Assembly: GCF_003814835.1 (NCBI RefSeq)
Contig: NZ_RKRG01000002.1
Location: forward strand, 124,001 to 188,000
Length of the DNA: 64,000 bases
Direction: 5' to 3'
From: Methanobrevibacter gottschalkii DSM 11977
Lineage (GTDB): Archaea > Methanobacteriota > Methanobacteria > Methanobacteriales > Methanobacteriaceae
Positions 18,608 through 28,460 of the stretch are shown here, piece after piece. A program made the position numbers and the translations under genes. The notes under the pieces are model-generated. The model was not told where the DNA came from and did no database searches. It was given only the letters and a program-made list of their open reading frames with translations. Position 1 is the stretch's first letter. Each line of letters begins with the position of its first letter.

Positions 18608-20218
18608 ATGGCACAAGGACAACCAATCTTTATTTTACCTGAAGGTACTAATAGGTCTGTCGGCAGAGATGCACAAAGAAATAATATTTTAGCTGGTAAA
18701 GTATTAGCTGAAACCGTAAGAACTACATTAGGTCCAAAAGGAATGGACAAAATGTTAGTTGACGGACTTGGTGATATTGTTGTAACCAATGATGGTGTTA
18801 CAATATTAAAAGAAATGGATATTGAACATCCTGCAGCAAAAATGCTCGTTGAAGTAGCAAAAACTCAAGAAGATGAAGTTGGAGATGGAACTACAACAGC
18901 AGTAATCATTGCTGGCGAATTATTAAAAAAATCTGAAAATTTACTCGATTCTGACATTCACCCAACTATCATTGCTATGGGATACAGAAAAGCTGCAGAA
19001 AAAGCACAAGAAGTTTTAGATGAAATTGCAATTGATGATGTTGATTCTGAAACTTTAGTTAAAGTGGCTATGACCGCAATGACTGGTAAAGGAACCGAAG
19101 CAGCACGTGAACCATTAGCAAAATTAATCGTTGATGCTGTAGAAGCTGTTGCTGAAGATGGTGAAGTTGATATTGATAACATCAAAATCGAGAAAAAAGA
19201 TGGTGCTGTTGTTGAAGAATCTACTTTAGTTGAAGGGGTAATTGTAGACAAAGAAAGAGTACATCCTGGTATGCCTTCTGAAATTAAAGATGCTAAAATC
19301 GCATTAGTTAATGCTCCTTTGGAAGTAAAAGAAACAGAAGTTGATGCTGAAATCAGAATTACTGATCCTGCTCAAATGCAAGCTTTCATTGAACAAGAAG
19401 AAAAAATGGTTAAAGACATGGTTGATCAAATTGTTGCTGCTGGTGCAAATGTATTATTCGCACAAAAAGGTATTGATGATTTAGCACAACATTATTTATC
19501 TAAAGCTGGTGTTTTAGCTGTAAGAAGGGTTAAAAAATCTGACATTCAAAAATTATCTAGGGCAACTGGTGCTAATGTCATTACTAATTTAGATGATTTA
19601 ACTGCAGAAGATTTAGGTCAAGCAGGCATTGTTGAAGAAAGAAAAGTATCTGGTGAAGAAATGATCTTTGTAGAAGAATGTAGCGGAGCTAAATCTGTAA
19701 CTTTATTCGTAAGAGGAAGTACTAAACACATTGTTGATGAAATTGTAAGAGCAATTGAAGACGCAATTGGTGTAGTGGCTGCTACTGTAGAAGATGATAA
19801 AGTTGTTGCTGGTGGAGGAGCTCCGGAAATTGCAATGGCTAAAAAACTCAAAGATTATGCAGAATCTATCTCTGGAAGAGAACAATTAGCTGTTAATGCA
19901 TTTGCAGAAGCTTTAGAAGTAGTACCAAAAACCTTGGCTGAAAATGCAGGTTTGGACAGTATTGATTCTTTAGTAGATTTAAGAGCAGCTCAAGAAACTT
20001 CCCACTACATGGGATTGGATGTTTTCACTGGTGAAGTAGCAGATATGAAAGAAGCTGGTGTAATTGAACCTAAACGTGTCAAAAAACAAGCTATTCAATC
20101 TGCATCCGAAGCAGCTGAAATGATTTTAAGAATCGATGATGTAATTGCATCTACTAAAGGTCCAGAAGATGCAGGTATGGATCCTTCCGCAATGGGCGGA
20201 ATGCCTCCAATGATGTAA
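18608..20218 (+). CDS. Thermosome subunit (group II chaperonin)
   Basis: This 536-residue chaperonin subunit folds proteins in an ATP-driven double ring. Signatures include [30 protein letters not shown] (nucleotide binding) and the C-terminal GGMPPMM tail. AAGGTGA precedes the ATG. The gene stands alone with its own promoter, a possible leader hairpin and a terminator. Codon choice looks more biased than in its neighbours, as expected for an abundant protein. Confidence 0.97.
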   Translation: MAQGQPIFILPEGTNRSVGRDAQRNNILAGKVLAETVRTTLGPKGMDKMLVDGLGDIVVTNDGVTILKEMDIEHPAAKMLVEVAKTQEDEVGDGTTTAVIIAGELLKKSENLLDSDIHPTIIAMGYRKAAEKAQEVLDEIAIDDVDSETLVKVAMTAMTGKGTEAAREPLAKLIVDAVEAVAEDGEVDIDNIKIEKKDGAVVEESTLVEGVIVDKERVHPGMPSEIKDAKIALVNAPLEVKETEVDAEIRITDPAQMQAFIEQEEKMVKDMVDQIVAAGANVLFAQKGIDDLAQHYLSKAGVLAVRRVKKSDIQKLSRATGANVITNLDDLTAEDLGQAGIVEERKVSGEEMIFVEECSGAKSVTLFVRGSTKHIVDEIVRAIEDAIGVVAATVEDDKVVAGGGAPEIAMAKKLKDYAESISGREQLAVNAFAEALEVVPKTLAENAGLDSIDSLVDLRAAQETSHYMGLDVFTGEVADMKEAGVIEPKRVKKQAIQSASEAAEMILRIDDVIASTKGPEDAGMDPSAMGGMPPMM

Positions 20219-20224
20219 ATATGA

Positions 20225-20255
20225 AGAAATTTTTATAATTTCTTTTCTTTTTTTA
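20225..20255 (+). terminator. Thermosome terminator
   Basis: AGAAATT (20225-20231) pairs with AATTTCT (20237-20243), followed by a T-rich tract. It starts six bases after the stop codon. Confidence 0.65.
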
Positions 20256-20745
20256 TTTTTCATATCAAGTAAACTTATTTTTCATAAATATATTTTATGA
20301 GAACTTTTTAGTTAAAAATAACCTATTTTCAAGTATTTTTGTAAAGTAATATTTCCTTCATTGATTAATGTTGGAATTTCTGATTTATATAAATGTATTT
20401 TTAATCACATTTTTTAAGATAATGAATTATCCTGAAACGCACATTGTTTAAAACTACTTAATAAATAAATGTGGCTTAATGGAAATTGATTTTAATTTTT
20501 CAACTGGTATAATCATATTTGCTGAAATGAATAATTTAATTATTGCTTTAAAATTATTTAATAATTTTTAAGTTACAGTACCATGTTAGACCATAATAAT
20601 TCAAAAGTAGCTAATTTTCATATGATATGTAAATGAATTTATTTTTAATAATTAATGTTAATCTATCTAAAGTAGCTAAAAAATAGTAAAATAAAATTGT
20701 AATAGTTATCCAATAAAAAATTATTAGAATACTGGATTAACTATT
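20256..20745. other. AT-rich intergenic region, nothing recognised
   Basis: About 490 bases between the thermosome terminator and the convergent end of xseB. I find no open frame of useful length, no tRNA-like fold and no repeat of any other part of the window. It may hold decayed sequence or a small RNA that cannot be seen by eye. Confidence 0.5.
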
Positions 20746-20964
20746 TTATTCGGTGGGATTAAATTCTACAAGTTCTCCATTTTCTTTAACAATTTTAGCA
20801 ATTGATTCTTCGGCTGCATTTAATTTTTCATTACAAATTTTAACTAATTTCATTGCATTGTTGAATTCATCAATTGCATTATCTAATGGCACATTCCCAT
20901 TTTCTAAATTGTTAACAATTCTCTCCAATTTTTCTAAACTTTCTTCAAAACTTAAATTTTCCAT
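20746..20964 (-). CDS. xseB: Exodeoxyribonuclease VII small subunit
   Basis: This 72-residue helical protein (MENLSFEESLEKLERIVNNLENGNVPLDNAIDEFNNAMKL) is the XseB family. Several copies bind one large subunit to form exonuclease VII, which degrades single-stranded DNA from both ends. Its start overlaps the xseA stop (TAATG), giving translational coupling. Exonuclease VII is a bacterial enzyme, rare in archaea. Confidence 0.93.
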   Translation of the reverse strand: MENLSFEESLEKLERIVNNLENGNVPLDNAIDEFNNAMKLVKICNEKLNAAEESIAKIVKENGELVEFNPTE

Positions 20965-22220
20965 TATATCACCTTTGTATTTACAATTCCATCATCAAAT
21001 TCAATATCAAGTTGGTCTCCGGTTTTAACATCTTTTGCAGATGAAACCACTTTATCATTAGTTTTTGCTAGGGTATAACCTCTTTTCAATGTTAAAAGAG
21101 GATTTAGAATTTCTAATTTTTCAATATTTCTTAAGCATGCATCTCTTTTAGATTTTGTTATTTCAATTGGATTTTTTAAAACAATAGAATTTTCTAGTTT
21201 GAATAGTTTTGTTTTGTTGCTGTTAATTATGTTTTTTGATATAAAATGTAGTTTATTGACAATATTATCTAAACCCATTCCTTTGATTTCATAGATGGAT
21301 TCTGGATTTTTTAAAATCTGTTTTTCAGAAATATGTGTTAATTTAGTTTTATTTTGTTTAATTCTATTTGTAATATTTTTATTCGCTCTGTTTGAGAGAT
21401 TATTTAAGTTATTTTTAACTTCATTTATATCTGGTACTGCAAGTACTGCAGCTCCAGTTGGTGTAGGTGCTCTTTTATCTGCTACAAAATCAGATATTGT
21501 ATAATCAATTTCATGGCCTACTGCACTGATTATTGGAATTTTACAATTATAAATAGCATGTGCAACAATCTCTTCATTAAATGGCCATAAATCTTCAATA
21601 CTACCTCCACCTCTACCAACAATTAATGTATCTATATTAAACTCTTGTGCATATTTAATTTGTTTTACAATTTGTTGTGCTGCTTGGTCTCCTTGAACTA
21701 AAGTTGAAAATACTAAAATGTTAGAAACTGGATATCTTTTTTTTATTGTTGTAATGATATCTCTGATTGCCGCACCACTTTGTGCTGTGACAACACCGAT
21801 AATTTTAGGATATTTTGGTATTTCTTTTTTATGTGCATTATCAAATAATCCTTCTTTATCAAGCTTCTTTTTTAATTGCTCATAAGCAAGATGTAGATTT
21901 CCTATTCCATCTTCAGTAATTTTTGTAGCATATAACTGATATTTTCCTGTTTTTTCATAAACTTCAATTTTACCCTTTACAATTACTTTCATACCATTTT
22001 CTGGTTCAAATTTAAGAAATCTATCTTTATTGCCTTTAAACATAACTGCATCTATTTGAGATTTTTCATCTTTTAATGTAAAATAACTATGTCCGCTAAA
22101 AGAAGATTTATAATTAGAAATTTCACCTTTAATAAGAATATTTTTCAAATTAGGATCAGTTTTCAATTTTCTATTGATATATGAATTAATTTGAGATACT
22201 GTTATAGTTTCTTTTTCCAT
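20964..22220 (-). CDS. xseA: Exodeoxyribonuclease VII large subunit
   Basis: This 418-residue catalytic subunit has an N-terminal OB fold (ILIKGEISNYKSSFSGHSYFTLKDEKSQIDAVMF) and the catalytic block VVTAQSGAAIRDI, then GRGGGSIEDLWPFNEE and SAVGHEIDYTISDFVADKRAPTPTGAA, all standard for XseA. A coiled-coil middle part binds XseB. The gene pair has no archaeal nuclease partner nearby, which fits transfer from a gut bacterium followed by fixation in this lineage. AAGGTGA precedes the ATG. Confidence 0.94.
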   Translation of the reverse strand: MEKETITVSQINSYINRKLKTDPNLKNILIKGEISNYKSSFSGHSYFTLKDEKSQIDAVMFKGNKDRFLKFEPENGMKVIVKGKIEVYEKTGKYQLYATKITEDGIGNLHLAYEQLKKKLDKEGLFDNAHKKEIPKYPKIIGVVTAQSGAAIRDIITTIKKRYPVSNILVFSTLVQGDQAAQQIVKQIKYAQEFNIDTLIVGRGGGSIEDLWPFNEEIVAHAIYNCKIPIISAVGHEIDYTISDFVADKRAPTPTGAAVLAVPDINEVKNNLNNLSNRANKNITNRIKQNKTKLTHISEKQILKNPESIYEIKGMGLDNIVNKLHFISKNIINSNKTKLFKLENSIVLKNPIEITKSKRDACLRNIEKLEILNPLLTLKRGYTLAKTNDKVVSSAKDVKTGDQLDIEFDDGIVNTKVI

Positions 22221-22348
22221 AAATTCACCTTGAAATCAATATTGCTAATATATTGTTTATATTAAATACAATTTTTCATTATTATTCCATTAATATGAGA
22301 AATATATTTAAATTGAAAACACAGATAGTAAACATAAGGTGTTTGTTT

Positions 22349-22579
22349 ATGAGAATTAAAGAGGAATTATTTGGCAAAGAAGTTCTCGATGCAGAAATCC
22401 AAATTGTTGGAAAAGTTAATGATGTGATTTTTGATAAAGATACTTTTGAAATCACAGATTTAGTAATTAAAAAAACAGGATTATCAGAACAAATTAAAGC
22501 TAGTGAAAATATTGTCCCAATAGAATTAGTAAAAGTTATTGGTGATAAGATTTTACTTAAAGGTGAAGATGATATTTAA
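22349..22579 (+). CDS. PRC-barrel domain protein
   Basis: This 76-residue single PRC-barrel (GKEVLDAEIQIVGKVNDVIFDKDTFEITDLVIKKTGL) resembles the protein at 4526 in layout. AAGGTG at 22336-22341 selects ATG 22349; a longer upstream frame lacks a ribosome site and has unlike composition. The stop lies ten bases before the pyrE ATG, so it is probably co-transcribed with pyrE. The function is unknown. Confidence 0.78.
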   Translation: MRIKEELFGKEVLDAEIQIVGKVNDVIFDKDTFEITDLVIKKTGLSEQIKASENIVPIELVKVIGDKILLKGEDDI

Positions 22580-22588
22580 TTGATTTTT

Positions 22589-23116
22589 ATGGTTTCTAGG
22601 GAATATTTAATTAATTTATTAAAAGACAATAATGTATTTCTTGAAGGTGATTTTACATTATCTTCTGGACAGAAAAGTAATTATTATATTAATATGAAAA
22701 AAGCTATTACGGAGCCTGAAATTCTTTCAACTATTTCAAAATTAATTACTTCTAAAATTGATTTGGATGATATTGATAAAGTTGCAGGTCCTGCATTAGG
22801 TGCAGTTCCAATAGCTACTGCTGTTTCATTGGAATCAAAAATTCCGTTATTAATGATTCGTAAAGAAAAGAAAGGTTATGGTACTTCTAAATTAATTGAA
22901 GGTGAATTAAACGAAGGTGATAATGTTATTGTTGTTGAAGATGTTTCAACTACTGGAGGATCACTTTTAAAAGCTATTAAAGCTATTAATGATAATGGTG
23001 GTAATGTAATAAGGGCATTTGTTGTAGTTGACCGCCAAGAAGGTGCTATTGAAAAATTTGAAAAAGAGGGTATTAAATTAGAACCTTTAATAAATGTTAA
23101 TGAATTTTTTGATTAA
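22589..23116 (+). CDS. pyrE: Orotate phosphoribosyltransferase
   Basis: This 175-residue type I PRTase couples orotate to PRPP in UMP synthesis. [18 protein letters not shown] is the orotate-binding start. [18 protein letters not shown] is the PRPP motif near residue 115. ATG 22589 ([11 protein letters not shown]) is preferred; an in-frame TTG three codons earlier abuts the upstream stop. It ends at a shared hairpin terminator facing moaB. Confidence 0.95.
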   Translation: MVSREYLINLLKDNNVFLEGDFTLSSGQKSNYYINMKKAITEPEILSTISKLITSKIDLDDIDKVAGPALGAVPIATAVSLESKIPLLMIRKEKKGYGTSKLIEGELNEGDNVIVVEDVSTTGGSLLKAIKAINDNGGNVIRAFVVVDRQEGAIEKFEKEGIKLEPLINVNEFFD

Positions 23117-23125
23117 AAAAGAAAT

Positions 23126-23156
23126 AATGATGAAAATTTAATTTCATCATTTTTTA
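23126..23156. terminator. Bidirectional terminator between pyrE and moaB
   Basis: AATGATGAAA (23126-23135) and TTTCATCATT (23142-23151) form a perfect 10-bp stem with a six-base loop. A T-run follows on the plus strand, and an A-run precedes it, giving a T-run on the minus strand. The right arm overlaps the moaB stop at 23147. Confidence 0.85.
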
Positions 23157-23653
23157 ACATGATGGACAAAATGAGGAATTTCATCAATGATTATGTTAAA
23201 TGCAGTCTTAACTGCATTAGGAGAGCCTGGCATGGAAAATATAACTGTTTTTTTGTAAATTCCTGCTGTTGCTCTTGAAAGTAATGCTGCAGCACCAATT
23301 TCATCATAAGATTTTGCTCTAAACATTTCTCCAAAACCATCAAGTTTTTTCTCGAAAAGTGATTCCACTGTTTCAACTGTGATATCACGAGAATCAAGAC
23401 CTGTTCCACCAGTTGTTAAAATAACATCAATATCATCATCAATCATGGTTTCAATAGTATTAATCAAATCTTCTTTCTCATCTGGAATTAAACTTCTAGA
23501 TTTTAAAGTGTATCTAGCTTCAATTTCTTCTGCCATATATTGGCCAGATAAATCTACTTTTTTTGATTTCCTACTATCACTTAGAGTGATTACACCACAA
23601 GTAATGTCATTGGATGACATTTTTTGATGTTCAATTGTTGTTTTACTTTTCAT
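23147..23653 (-). CDS. moaB: Molybdenum cofactor biosynthesis protein MoaB/Mog-like
   Basis: This 168-residue protein has the MoCF-binding fold with the signature TTGGTGLDSRDITVE and SMPGSPNAVKTAF. It adenylates molybdopterin before metal insertion; methanogens use the Mo or W cofactor in formylmethanofuran dehydrogenase. The start overlaps the upstream ArsR-like regulator by ATGA. It is the last gene of a four-gene operon whose other three members are all transcriptional regulators. Confidence 0.9.
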   Translation of the reverse strand: MKSKTTIEHQKMSSNDITCGVITLSDSRKSKKVDLSGQYMAEEIEARYTLKSRSLIPDEKEDLINTIETMIDDDIDVILTTGGTGLDSRDITVETVESLFEKKLDGFGEMFRAKSYDEIGAAALLSRATAGIYKKTVIFSMPGSPNAVKTAFNIIIDEIPHFVHHVKK

Positions 23654-23988
23654 TTTTTATACCTTTCATATTCAATTTTAAGAAAATTCCTTATTAGACT
23701 ATATTCTTCTATGCAATTATATAATTTTTTGCTAGGGTAATATATGTAGCTATTAGTAATTTTTTCTTTTTCCACATATTTGTGGTCAATCATGATGTTT
23801 AAGTGATATGTTATTGTTTTATAATCTAAGTGCAGTCTTTTCGATAATTGATTTGCATTGCTAGGTTGGTGCAATATTTGATCGGTTATTTTAATTGTAG
23901 TTGCACCACCTTTTCTTCCAATTAATAAATTCGAAAGTTTTTTATCTTTGATTTTACCCATTTTTGAAATTAACTCGGTATTGAACAT
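23650..23988 (-). CDS. Winged-helix (ArsR-like) transcriptional regulator
   Basis: This 112-residue protein has one winged-helix domain (about residues 25-85: ATTIKITDQILHQPSNANQLSKRLHLDYKTITYHLNIMIDHKYVEKEK) and short flanks. AAGGA lies seven bases before ATG 23988; GTG 23994 is too close. It overlaps moaB by four bases. The ligand and targets are unknown; the context suggests a link to metal or molybdopterin status, which is inference. Confidence 0.75.
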   Translation of the reverse strand: MFNTELISKMGKIKDKKLSNLLIGRKGGATTIKITDQILHQPSNANQLSKRLHLDYKTITYHLNIMIDHKYVEKEKITNSYIYYPSKKLYNCIEEYSLIRNFLKIEYERYKK

Positions 23989-24004
23989 ATCCACTTCCTT
24001 TTAG

Positions 24005-24805
24005 TTAGTTATGTGAAAAGCATTGAATTAAATTTAAAGCCCATTTTATTGCATTTTTGTCTTTCCCGATTAAAATTTGAGAATCATCATAATGGCCATC
24101 GTTTAAGAACAATGTTAATGACATGAAATTATCTGAACAGGTTAAAAATAACTTTAAATCTTGTTCGATGCATTTAACTATCACCTTTTCATTCTCTAAT
24201 AATTTTCTTTCTAAGTTCTTGTTTTGTTTGATTGAATTTAGAATCTTTTCATTGACTATTAACTCCAATTTTGCTTGTTCATGTTTATTTAAAAAATCTA
24301 TCATGTGCTTAAAATGATTTTCAGAGTATATTGGTAGAATTATTTTTAATTCTGTTGATTTTAAAAGTAATTTGATATATTTATTGAATGCATTTGATAG
24401 GTCGCTTGTTGTTGAGGTCTCATATTCAACATTTTTTAATAAATAAATGTCTTTTAACATTTCTTTTGGGATGTCTGATAAATCATGCTTATTCCAAAAT
24501 TGTTTGCTTTTATTTATAGAATACCAATTTTCAATTAACTTTATCATATTTGTTGTTAGAATATATCCATTTGAAGTTAATTCATAGTGTTTTTGAATTT
24601 TCCGAATTAAATTCTTATTTTCCAACTCTTTAAGCCCATGCAATATTGTTGCTGAAGGTTTTTTCAGATCTTTTCTTATTTCTTCTAATTTCTTTGAATG
24701 TTCATAAAGCGCTAAGAGTAATTTAGTTCTCATACTTGAGGTTAAAATGTATTTTACATTTTTATATTCTTCATTTAATTCTTTCTTGGTTTGAATATTG
24801 GTCAT
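24005..24805 (-). CDS. FilR1-type winged-helix transcriptional regulator
   Basis: This 266-residue protein has an N-terminal winged helix (TSSMRTKLLLALYEHSKKLEEIRKDLKKPSATILHGLKELENKNLI) and a C-terminal DUF1724/FilR1-type domain (ILPIYSENHFKHMI, then LTLFLNDGHYDDSQILIGKD). Such proteins are common in methanogens and resemble the filament regulator FilR1. It overlaps the upstream paralog by ATGA, and the next regulator starts 16 bases beyond its stop. Confidence 0.75.
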   Translation of the reverse strand: MTNIQTKKELNEEYKNVKYILTSSMRTKLLLALYEHSKKLEEIRKDLKKPSATILHGLKELENKNLIRKIQKHYELTSNGYILTTNMIKLIENWYSINKSKQFWNKHDLSDIPKEMLKDIYLLKNVEYETSTTSDLSNAFNKYIKLLLKSTELKIILPIYSENHFKHMIDFLNKHEQAKLELIVNEKILNSIKQNKNLERKLLENEKVIVKCIEQDLKLFLTCSDNFMSLTLFLNDGHYDDSQILIGKDKNAIKWALNLIQCFSHN

Positions 24806-25593
24806 TTTATCACATCATACTTGATATTTTTAAATAAATTGTCTGCCCACGCTTGTGATTTTTCACTATCCGAAATTAATATTCTGTTCTGATCGAAACT
24901 TTCATCATTTTTAAATAGTCCAAAACTCATTGATTTATCGCAAATGGTTAAATATATTTTTAAATTATTTTCAATTGGATAAATTGTTAATTTTTTCTCT
25001 TTGATTGCAGTTTTTCTGGTTTTTAAATCAATCTTTGATGTAATTGCATTGGAAATACTTTTTGGGATTATTAGTTCAACTTGTCCATTATCTTTTAATA
25101 TATTTTCAATTAATTGAGGATATTCTGGATGTAAGTATGGAAATATTGCTTTAAGTGATTTTGAGTTACTTATTTGACTTTTTATGGTGTTGTGAGGTTT
25201 ATAAATATCAAGTGGTGTTGTTTCAATTAATTTTGAATCTTTCAAATCTGTAATATTTTTTAATGAGTCAATATTTATTTGATTTAAATTGTGTTTGTCC
25301 CAAAATTCACTATAACTAGTTATTATTTCTACACTGTTTTTAAAATCCATTAATGTTTGAAAATATATTTTTGTCATCGGGTTTAGATAATATTTTGACT
25401 TTATTTTTTTAATGTAGTTATTCTGCTCTAATTTGTTGATGTTGCTTGATACAGAACTATATGTTATTTTAGTTTTTTTAACGAGTCCATGGACACTATT
25501 AGGGCTATTTTGCAACTCACTTAAAATTTTCAGTCGAATTTCTGATTTTGCAAGAAATTTGATATTGTTGTTAATTTCATTGTGAATATCCAT
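24802..25593 (-). CDS. FilR1-type winged-helix transcriptional regulator (paralog)
   Basis: This 263-residue paralog of the adjacent regulator has the same plan: an N-terminal winged helix (IRLKILSELQNSPNSVHGLVKKTKI) and a C-terminal FilR1-like domain (MSFGLFKNDESFDQNRILISDS). GGAGG lies nine bases before ATG 25593; an ATG two codons upstream is only three bases from it. It is first in the regulator-moaB operon, with a 200-base AT-rich gap shared with divergent nob1. Confidence 0.75.
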   Translation of the reverse strand: MDIHNEINNNIKFLAKSEIRLKILSELQNSPNSVHGLVKKTKITYSSVSSNINKLEQNNYIKKIKSKYYLNPMTKIYFQTLMDFKNSVEIITSYSEFWDKHNLNQINIDSLKNITDLKDSKLIETTPLDIYKPHNTIKSQISNSKSLKAIFPYLHPEYPQLIENILKDNGQVELIIPKSISNAITSKIDLKTRKTAIKEKKLTIYPIENNLKIYLTICDKSMSFGLFKNDESFDQNRILISDSEKSQAWADNLFKNIKYDVIK

Positions 25594-25816
25594 TTTCATA
25601 TTCCTCCAATTTTTTGGTAATATCAAATTTTTTTATTTAAATTTAAATAGATTTTTCCAATTCTTTCCCAAATTCATTCCAATACTCTTCCAAATTCGTT
25701 ATAATCCTAATTTAACGTTTTACCATGATTATTAAAGTTTTTTAGTTATATTTAAATTTTTATAATCTTTTTTTAATTACTAAACTTTTTTAATCTATAA
25801 AATTTAATATATTTAC

Positions 25817-26323
25817 ATGGAAATTTGTTATATATTAGATGCCTCCGCTTTTATTAATGGATTTAAATTAGATTCTAACAATAATTTCACGGTTCCCGAA
25901 ATCACTGCTGAAATTAAAGATTTTGAATCTAGATTAATGTTTGACATGGCTATTGATGAGTGTAAATTAACTATACAAGATGTGCCAAATAAATATACAA
26001 ATTGTGTCAATAAGATTATATCTGAATCAGGTGATATTTTAAGGTTGTCATTTCCTGACAAAAAATTAATAGCATTGGCGTATATGTTTTCAAAGGAAGG
26101 TAGGAATGTAAAAGTCATTAGTGATGATTATACTATTCAAAATACTTTAAAAATTATGGGTATTCCTTATTCGGGAATTATAACTGAGGGAATCAAAGGA
26201 ATTTACAATTGGAAAAAAGTTTGTGAAGGATGTAAAAAGGAATATGATGATGATTATCCTTTTGATGATTGTGAAATTTGTGGATCGAAAATATATAAAA
26301 AAAGGATTAAGGTGAGCAAATGA
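25817..26323 (+). CDS. nob1: Ribosome maturation endonuclease Nob1
   Basis: This 168-residue protein has an N-terminal PIN nuclease (ILDASAFINGF with the first acidic residue; DKKLIALAYMF; VISDDYTIQNTL) and a C-terminal zinc ribbon (CEGCKKEY then CEICGSKIY). It cleaves the 3' end of 16S rRNA precursors. The ATG lies about 20 bases after a TATAAAATT box, so the transcript may be nearly leaderless. It overlaps the DUF2117 gene by ATGA. Confidence 0.92.
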   Translation: MEICYILDASAFINGFKLDSNNNFTVPEITAEIKDFESRLMFDMAIDECKLTIQDVPNKYTNCVNKIISESGDILRLSFPDKKLIALAYMFSKEGRNVKVISDDYTIQNTLKIMGIPYSGIITEGIKGIYNWKKVCEGCKKEYDDDYPFDDCEICGSKIYKKRIKVSK

Positions 26324-27435
26324 GAATTGGTATTGTTGTTCATGGTCCAAATATTATTGATTCAGGTTATGCTTTAAAACTTATTGATCTACTTAAAAAT
26401 TATGGTAATATTTCAGTAAGACTTGGGGGAACAATGGGTCGCACAGCGGTTATTGATGCTAGTTTGGAAAATATAATTGATATAACTCGTAAATTAGTGC
26501 CCAGTGATTCTTTAAAGATTTTCTCTGATGAGGGTGTTGATTTGATTTTTTTACTTAACTATGGTAAATCCAATGTTACTGGACAAGTTTTCGGATATAA
26601 GGTGTATAACCATTATGCTGATAAAGTAACTGAAAATAATGTTCCAGTTATTCAAATTGAACGACCTGGTGAAGAAGATGGTAGCATTATTCCATGGAAT
26701 AATGATTTGGATATTGTTCATGATTTATCTAAAAAATTAAACTTGGCTATTGTATATCCAAATGAAGTCTATGAAAATCATATTAAACAGGATAATGCTA
26801 ATGTTAATCAAAGAATTGTTCATGGTGTAAGTCCTGATGAAAATATCATGGTTAATAGTGTTGTCATTGGTAAAACTAACTCGGATAAACTTACATTAAT
26901 AGCTCGTGATAATCATATCGTTGATATTATTGGAGGGGAGTTAAAACAGCATGGTCTTGAAAAATTAGGTGAAGTGGATTTGGATTCTGCAATTGTAAAA
27001 ACCGGTCTTTTAAGACATGCAAAAGTTACACCAAGAGTTATTTCAACTAATAAATCTAATGATTATAAGATTACTTTTTTAGATCATGCTGGTGAGGATG
27101 TATATAAATTTAGAGATTCTTCTTTGGTAATTACTGTTGGGGATGATACAACTTTAATTTCTTCGGATATTCTGTATAGGTTTGATATACCTGTAATCGG
27201 AATAACTGATGGAGATTTAGATAAAGTTGTGGAAGATGGATTTAAGGTTAAAAATTCCATTATCTTCGAAGTTGAAAGGGGTTTTGATGATGTTGTGGGA
27301 AGAGATATTAAAAGGATAATGTTTGATGGCGCACAGGAATCATTTAATTATTTAAACATTGAGGAAGTTCGAGATAAAATCATTGAAATTATAAATAATA
27401 TTAATTGTAAATACAAAATAAGTTATATTGAATAA
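26320..27435 (+). CDS. DUF2117 family protein
   Basis: This 371-residue methanogen-specific protein begins MRIGIVVHGPNIIDSGYALKLIDLL and contains RLGGTMGRTAVIDA, followed by a long C-terminal domain (VITVGDDTTLISSDILYRFDIPVIGITDGDLDK) reminiscent of nucleotide-binding folds. The function is unknown. It is translationally coupled to nob1 and lies 16 bases before marker 2, so it may belong functionally with the methanogenesis marker genes. Confidence 0.7.
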   Translation: MRIGIVVHGPNIIDSGYALKLIDLLKNYGNISVRLGGTMGRTAVIDASLENIIDITRKLVPSDSLKIFSDEGVDLIFLLNYGKSNVTGQVFGYKVYNHYADKVTENNVPVIQIERPGEEDGSIIPWNNDLDIVHDLSKKLNLAIVYPNEVYENHIKQDNANVNQRIVHGVSPDENIMVNSVVIGKTNSDKLTLIARDNHIVDIIGGELKQHGLEKLGEVDLDSAIVKTGLLRHAKVTPRVISTNKSNDYKITFLDHAGEDVYKFRDSSLVITVGDDTTLISSDILYRFDIPVIGITDGDLDKVVEDGFKVKNSIIFEVERGFDDVVGRDIKRIMFDGAQESFNYLNIEEVRDKIIEIINNINCKYKISYIE

Positions 27436-27451
27436 TTAGGATGTGTGGTCT

Positions 27452-28426
27452 TTGAATTTTAAAAATCTTGTTAAAGAAATTCAAGAGTTTAAAGGAGTGT
27501 CTCGTAAAAGTTCTATTAATAATGTAATTTCTCTTTTAGAGGAGTCATATAATGTTTCAGGTGATGTTGTAATTGAAATTGGTGATGATGCTTCAGCTAT
27601 TGACATTGGAAATAATCAAGTAATGCTTATTGCTGCTGACGGTATTTGGGGAGATATTATGAATGTAAATCCCTATTGGGCTGGATATTGTTCTGTTTTA
27701 GTAAATGTAAATGATATTGCAGCAATGGGTGGAAAACCGTTGGCTATGGTTAATATAATGTCTATAAGCAATGATGAAATTTATGAAGATTTATTGAAAG
27801 GAATCAAAGACGGTTGTTTGAAATTTGGTGTTCCAATGGTTGGTGGTCATTTGCATCCTGATGGTGAAGTTGACTCTTTGGGAGTAGCTATTGTAGGAAT
27901 AGCTCAAAAAGATAAGATTATAACAAGTTTTGGAGCAGAAGTTGGGGATAAAGTAATTGTAGCAATTGATCTTGATGGAAAACCTCATGAAATGTTTAAT
28001 TTAAATTGGGATACAACTTATGATAAGGACTCACAACTTGTAAGGGATCAGATTACTGCTGTTCAATACTTAGCCGAACATGATTATATTAAATCTGGAA
28101 AAGATATTTCCAATCCTGGAATTTTGGGAACATTGGAAATGCTATTGGAAACATCTAAAAAAGGAGCTATTGTCAATTTAGAAGATATTCCGAGAAATGA
28201 AACTCTTGGTTGGGCAGATTGGCTCAGATCATATCCAGGTTCCGGATTTGTTTTTACAGCAGATGAGGATAAATGCGAATATATTAGAGAGTATCTTGCA
28301 AAATATTCGATTGAAGCAGCTGTTGTTGGTGAAATAACCGATTCTAATAGTCTTTATTTGAATTATGCAGATGAACAAGCTGAAATTTTCAATCAAGATA
28401 AAAATCCAGTTTTTATTTTTAGATAA
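27452..28426 (+). CDS. Methanogenesis marker protein 2 (PurM/AIR synthase-like)
   Basis: This 324-residue protein has the PurM/SelD/HypE-type ATP-binding fold, with [28 protein letters not shown] and VGGHLHPD as the glycine-rich and metal-binding segments. It is the family found only in methanogens and annotated as marker 2; its exact reaction is not known. I take TTG 27452 ([15 protein letters not shown]) as start, because the upstream GTG at 27443 abuts the AGGAT ribosome site. The frameshifted nitrilase follows 34 bases later. Confidence 0.85.
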   Translation: MNFKNLVKEIQEFKGVSRKSSINNVISLLEESYNVSGDVVIEIGDDASAIDIGNNQVMLIAADGIWGDIMNVNPYWAGYCSVLVNVNDIAAMGGKPLAMVNIMSISNDEIYEDLLKGIKDGCLKFGVPMVGGHLHPDGEVDSLGVAIVGIAQKDKIITSFGAEVGDKVIVAIDLDGKPHEMFNLNWDTTYDKDSQLVRDQITAVQYLAEHDYIKSGKDISNPGILGTLEMLLETSKKGAIVNLEDIPRNETLGWADWLRSYPGSGFVFTADEDKCEYIREYLAKYSIEAAVVGEITDSNSLYLNYADEQAEIFNQDKNPVFIFR

Positions 28427-28460
28427 ATCTGTTATTGAATTTAAATATTGATTTGATAAT

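Noticed and set aside
20256-20745. A small RNA or decayed gene in the gap after the thermosome
   Set aside because: I found no convincing fold, box motif or coding remnant.
22253-22348. An N-terminal extension of the PRC-barrel gene
   Set aside because: AAGGTG sits directly before ATG 22349, and the upstream part has unlike composition and no ribosome site.
4526-22579. The two PRC-barrel genes as a recent duplication
   Set aside because: They share only the domain pattern, with little direct residue identity beyond the core motif.
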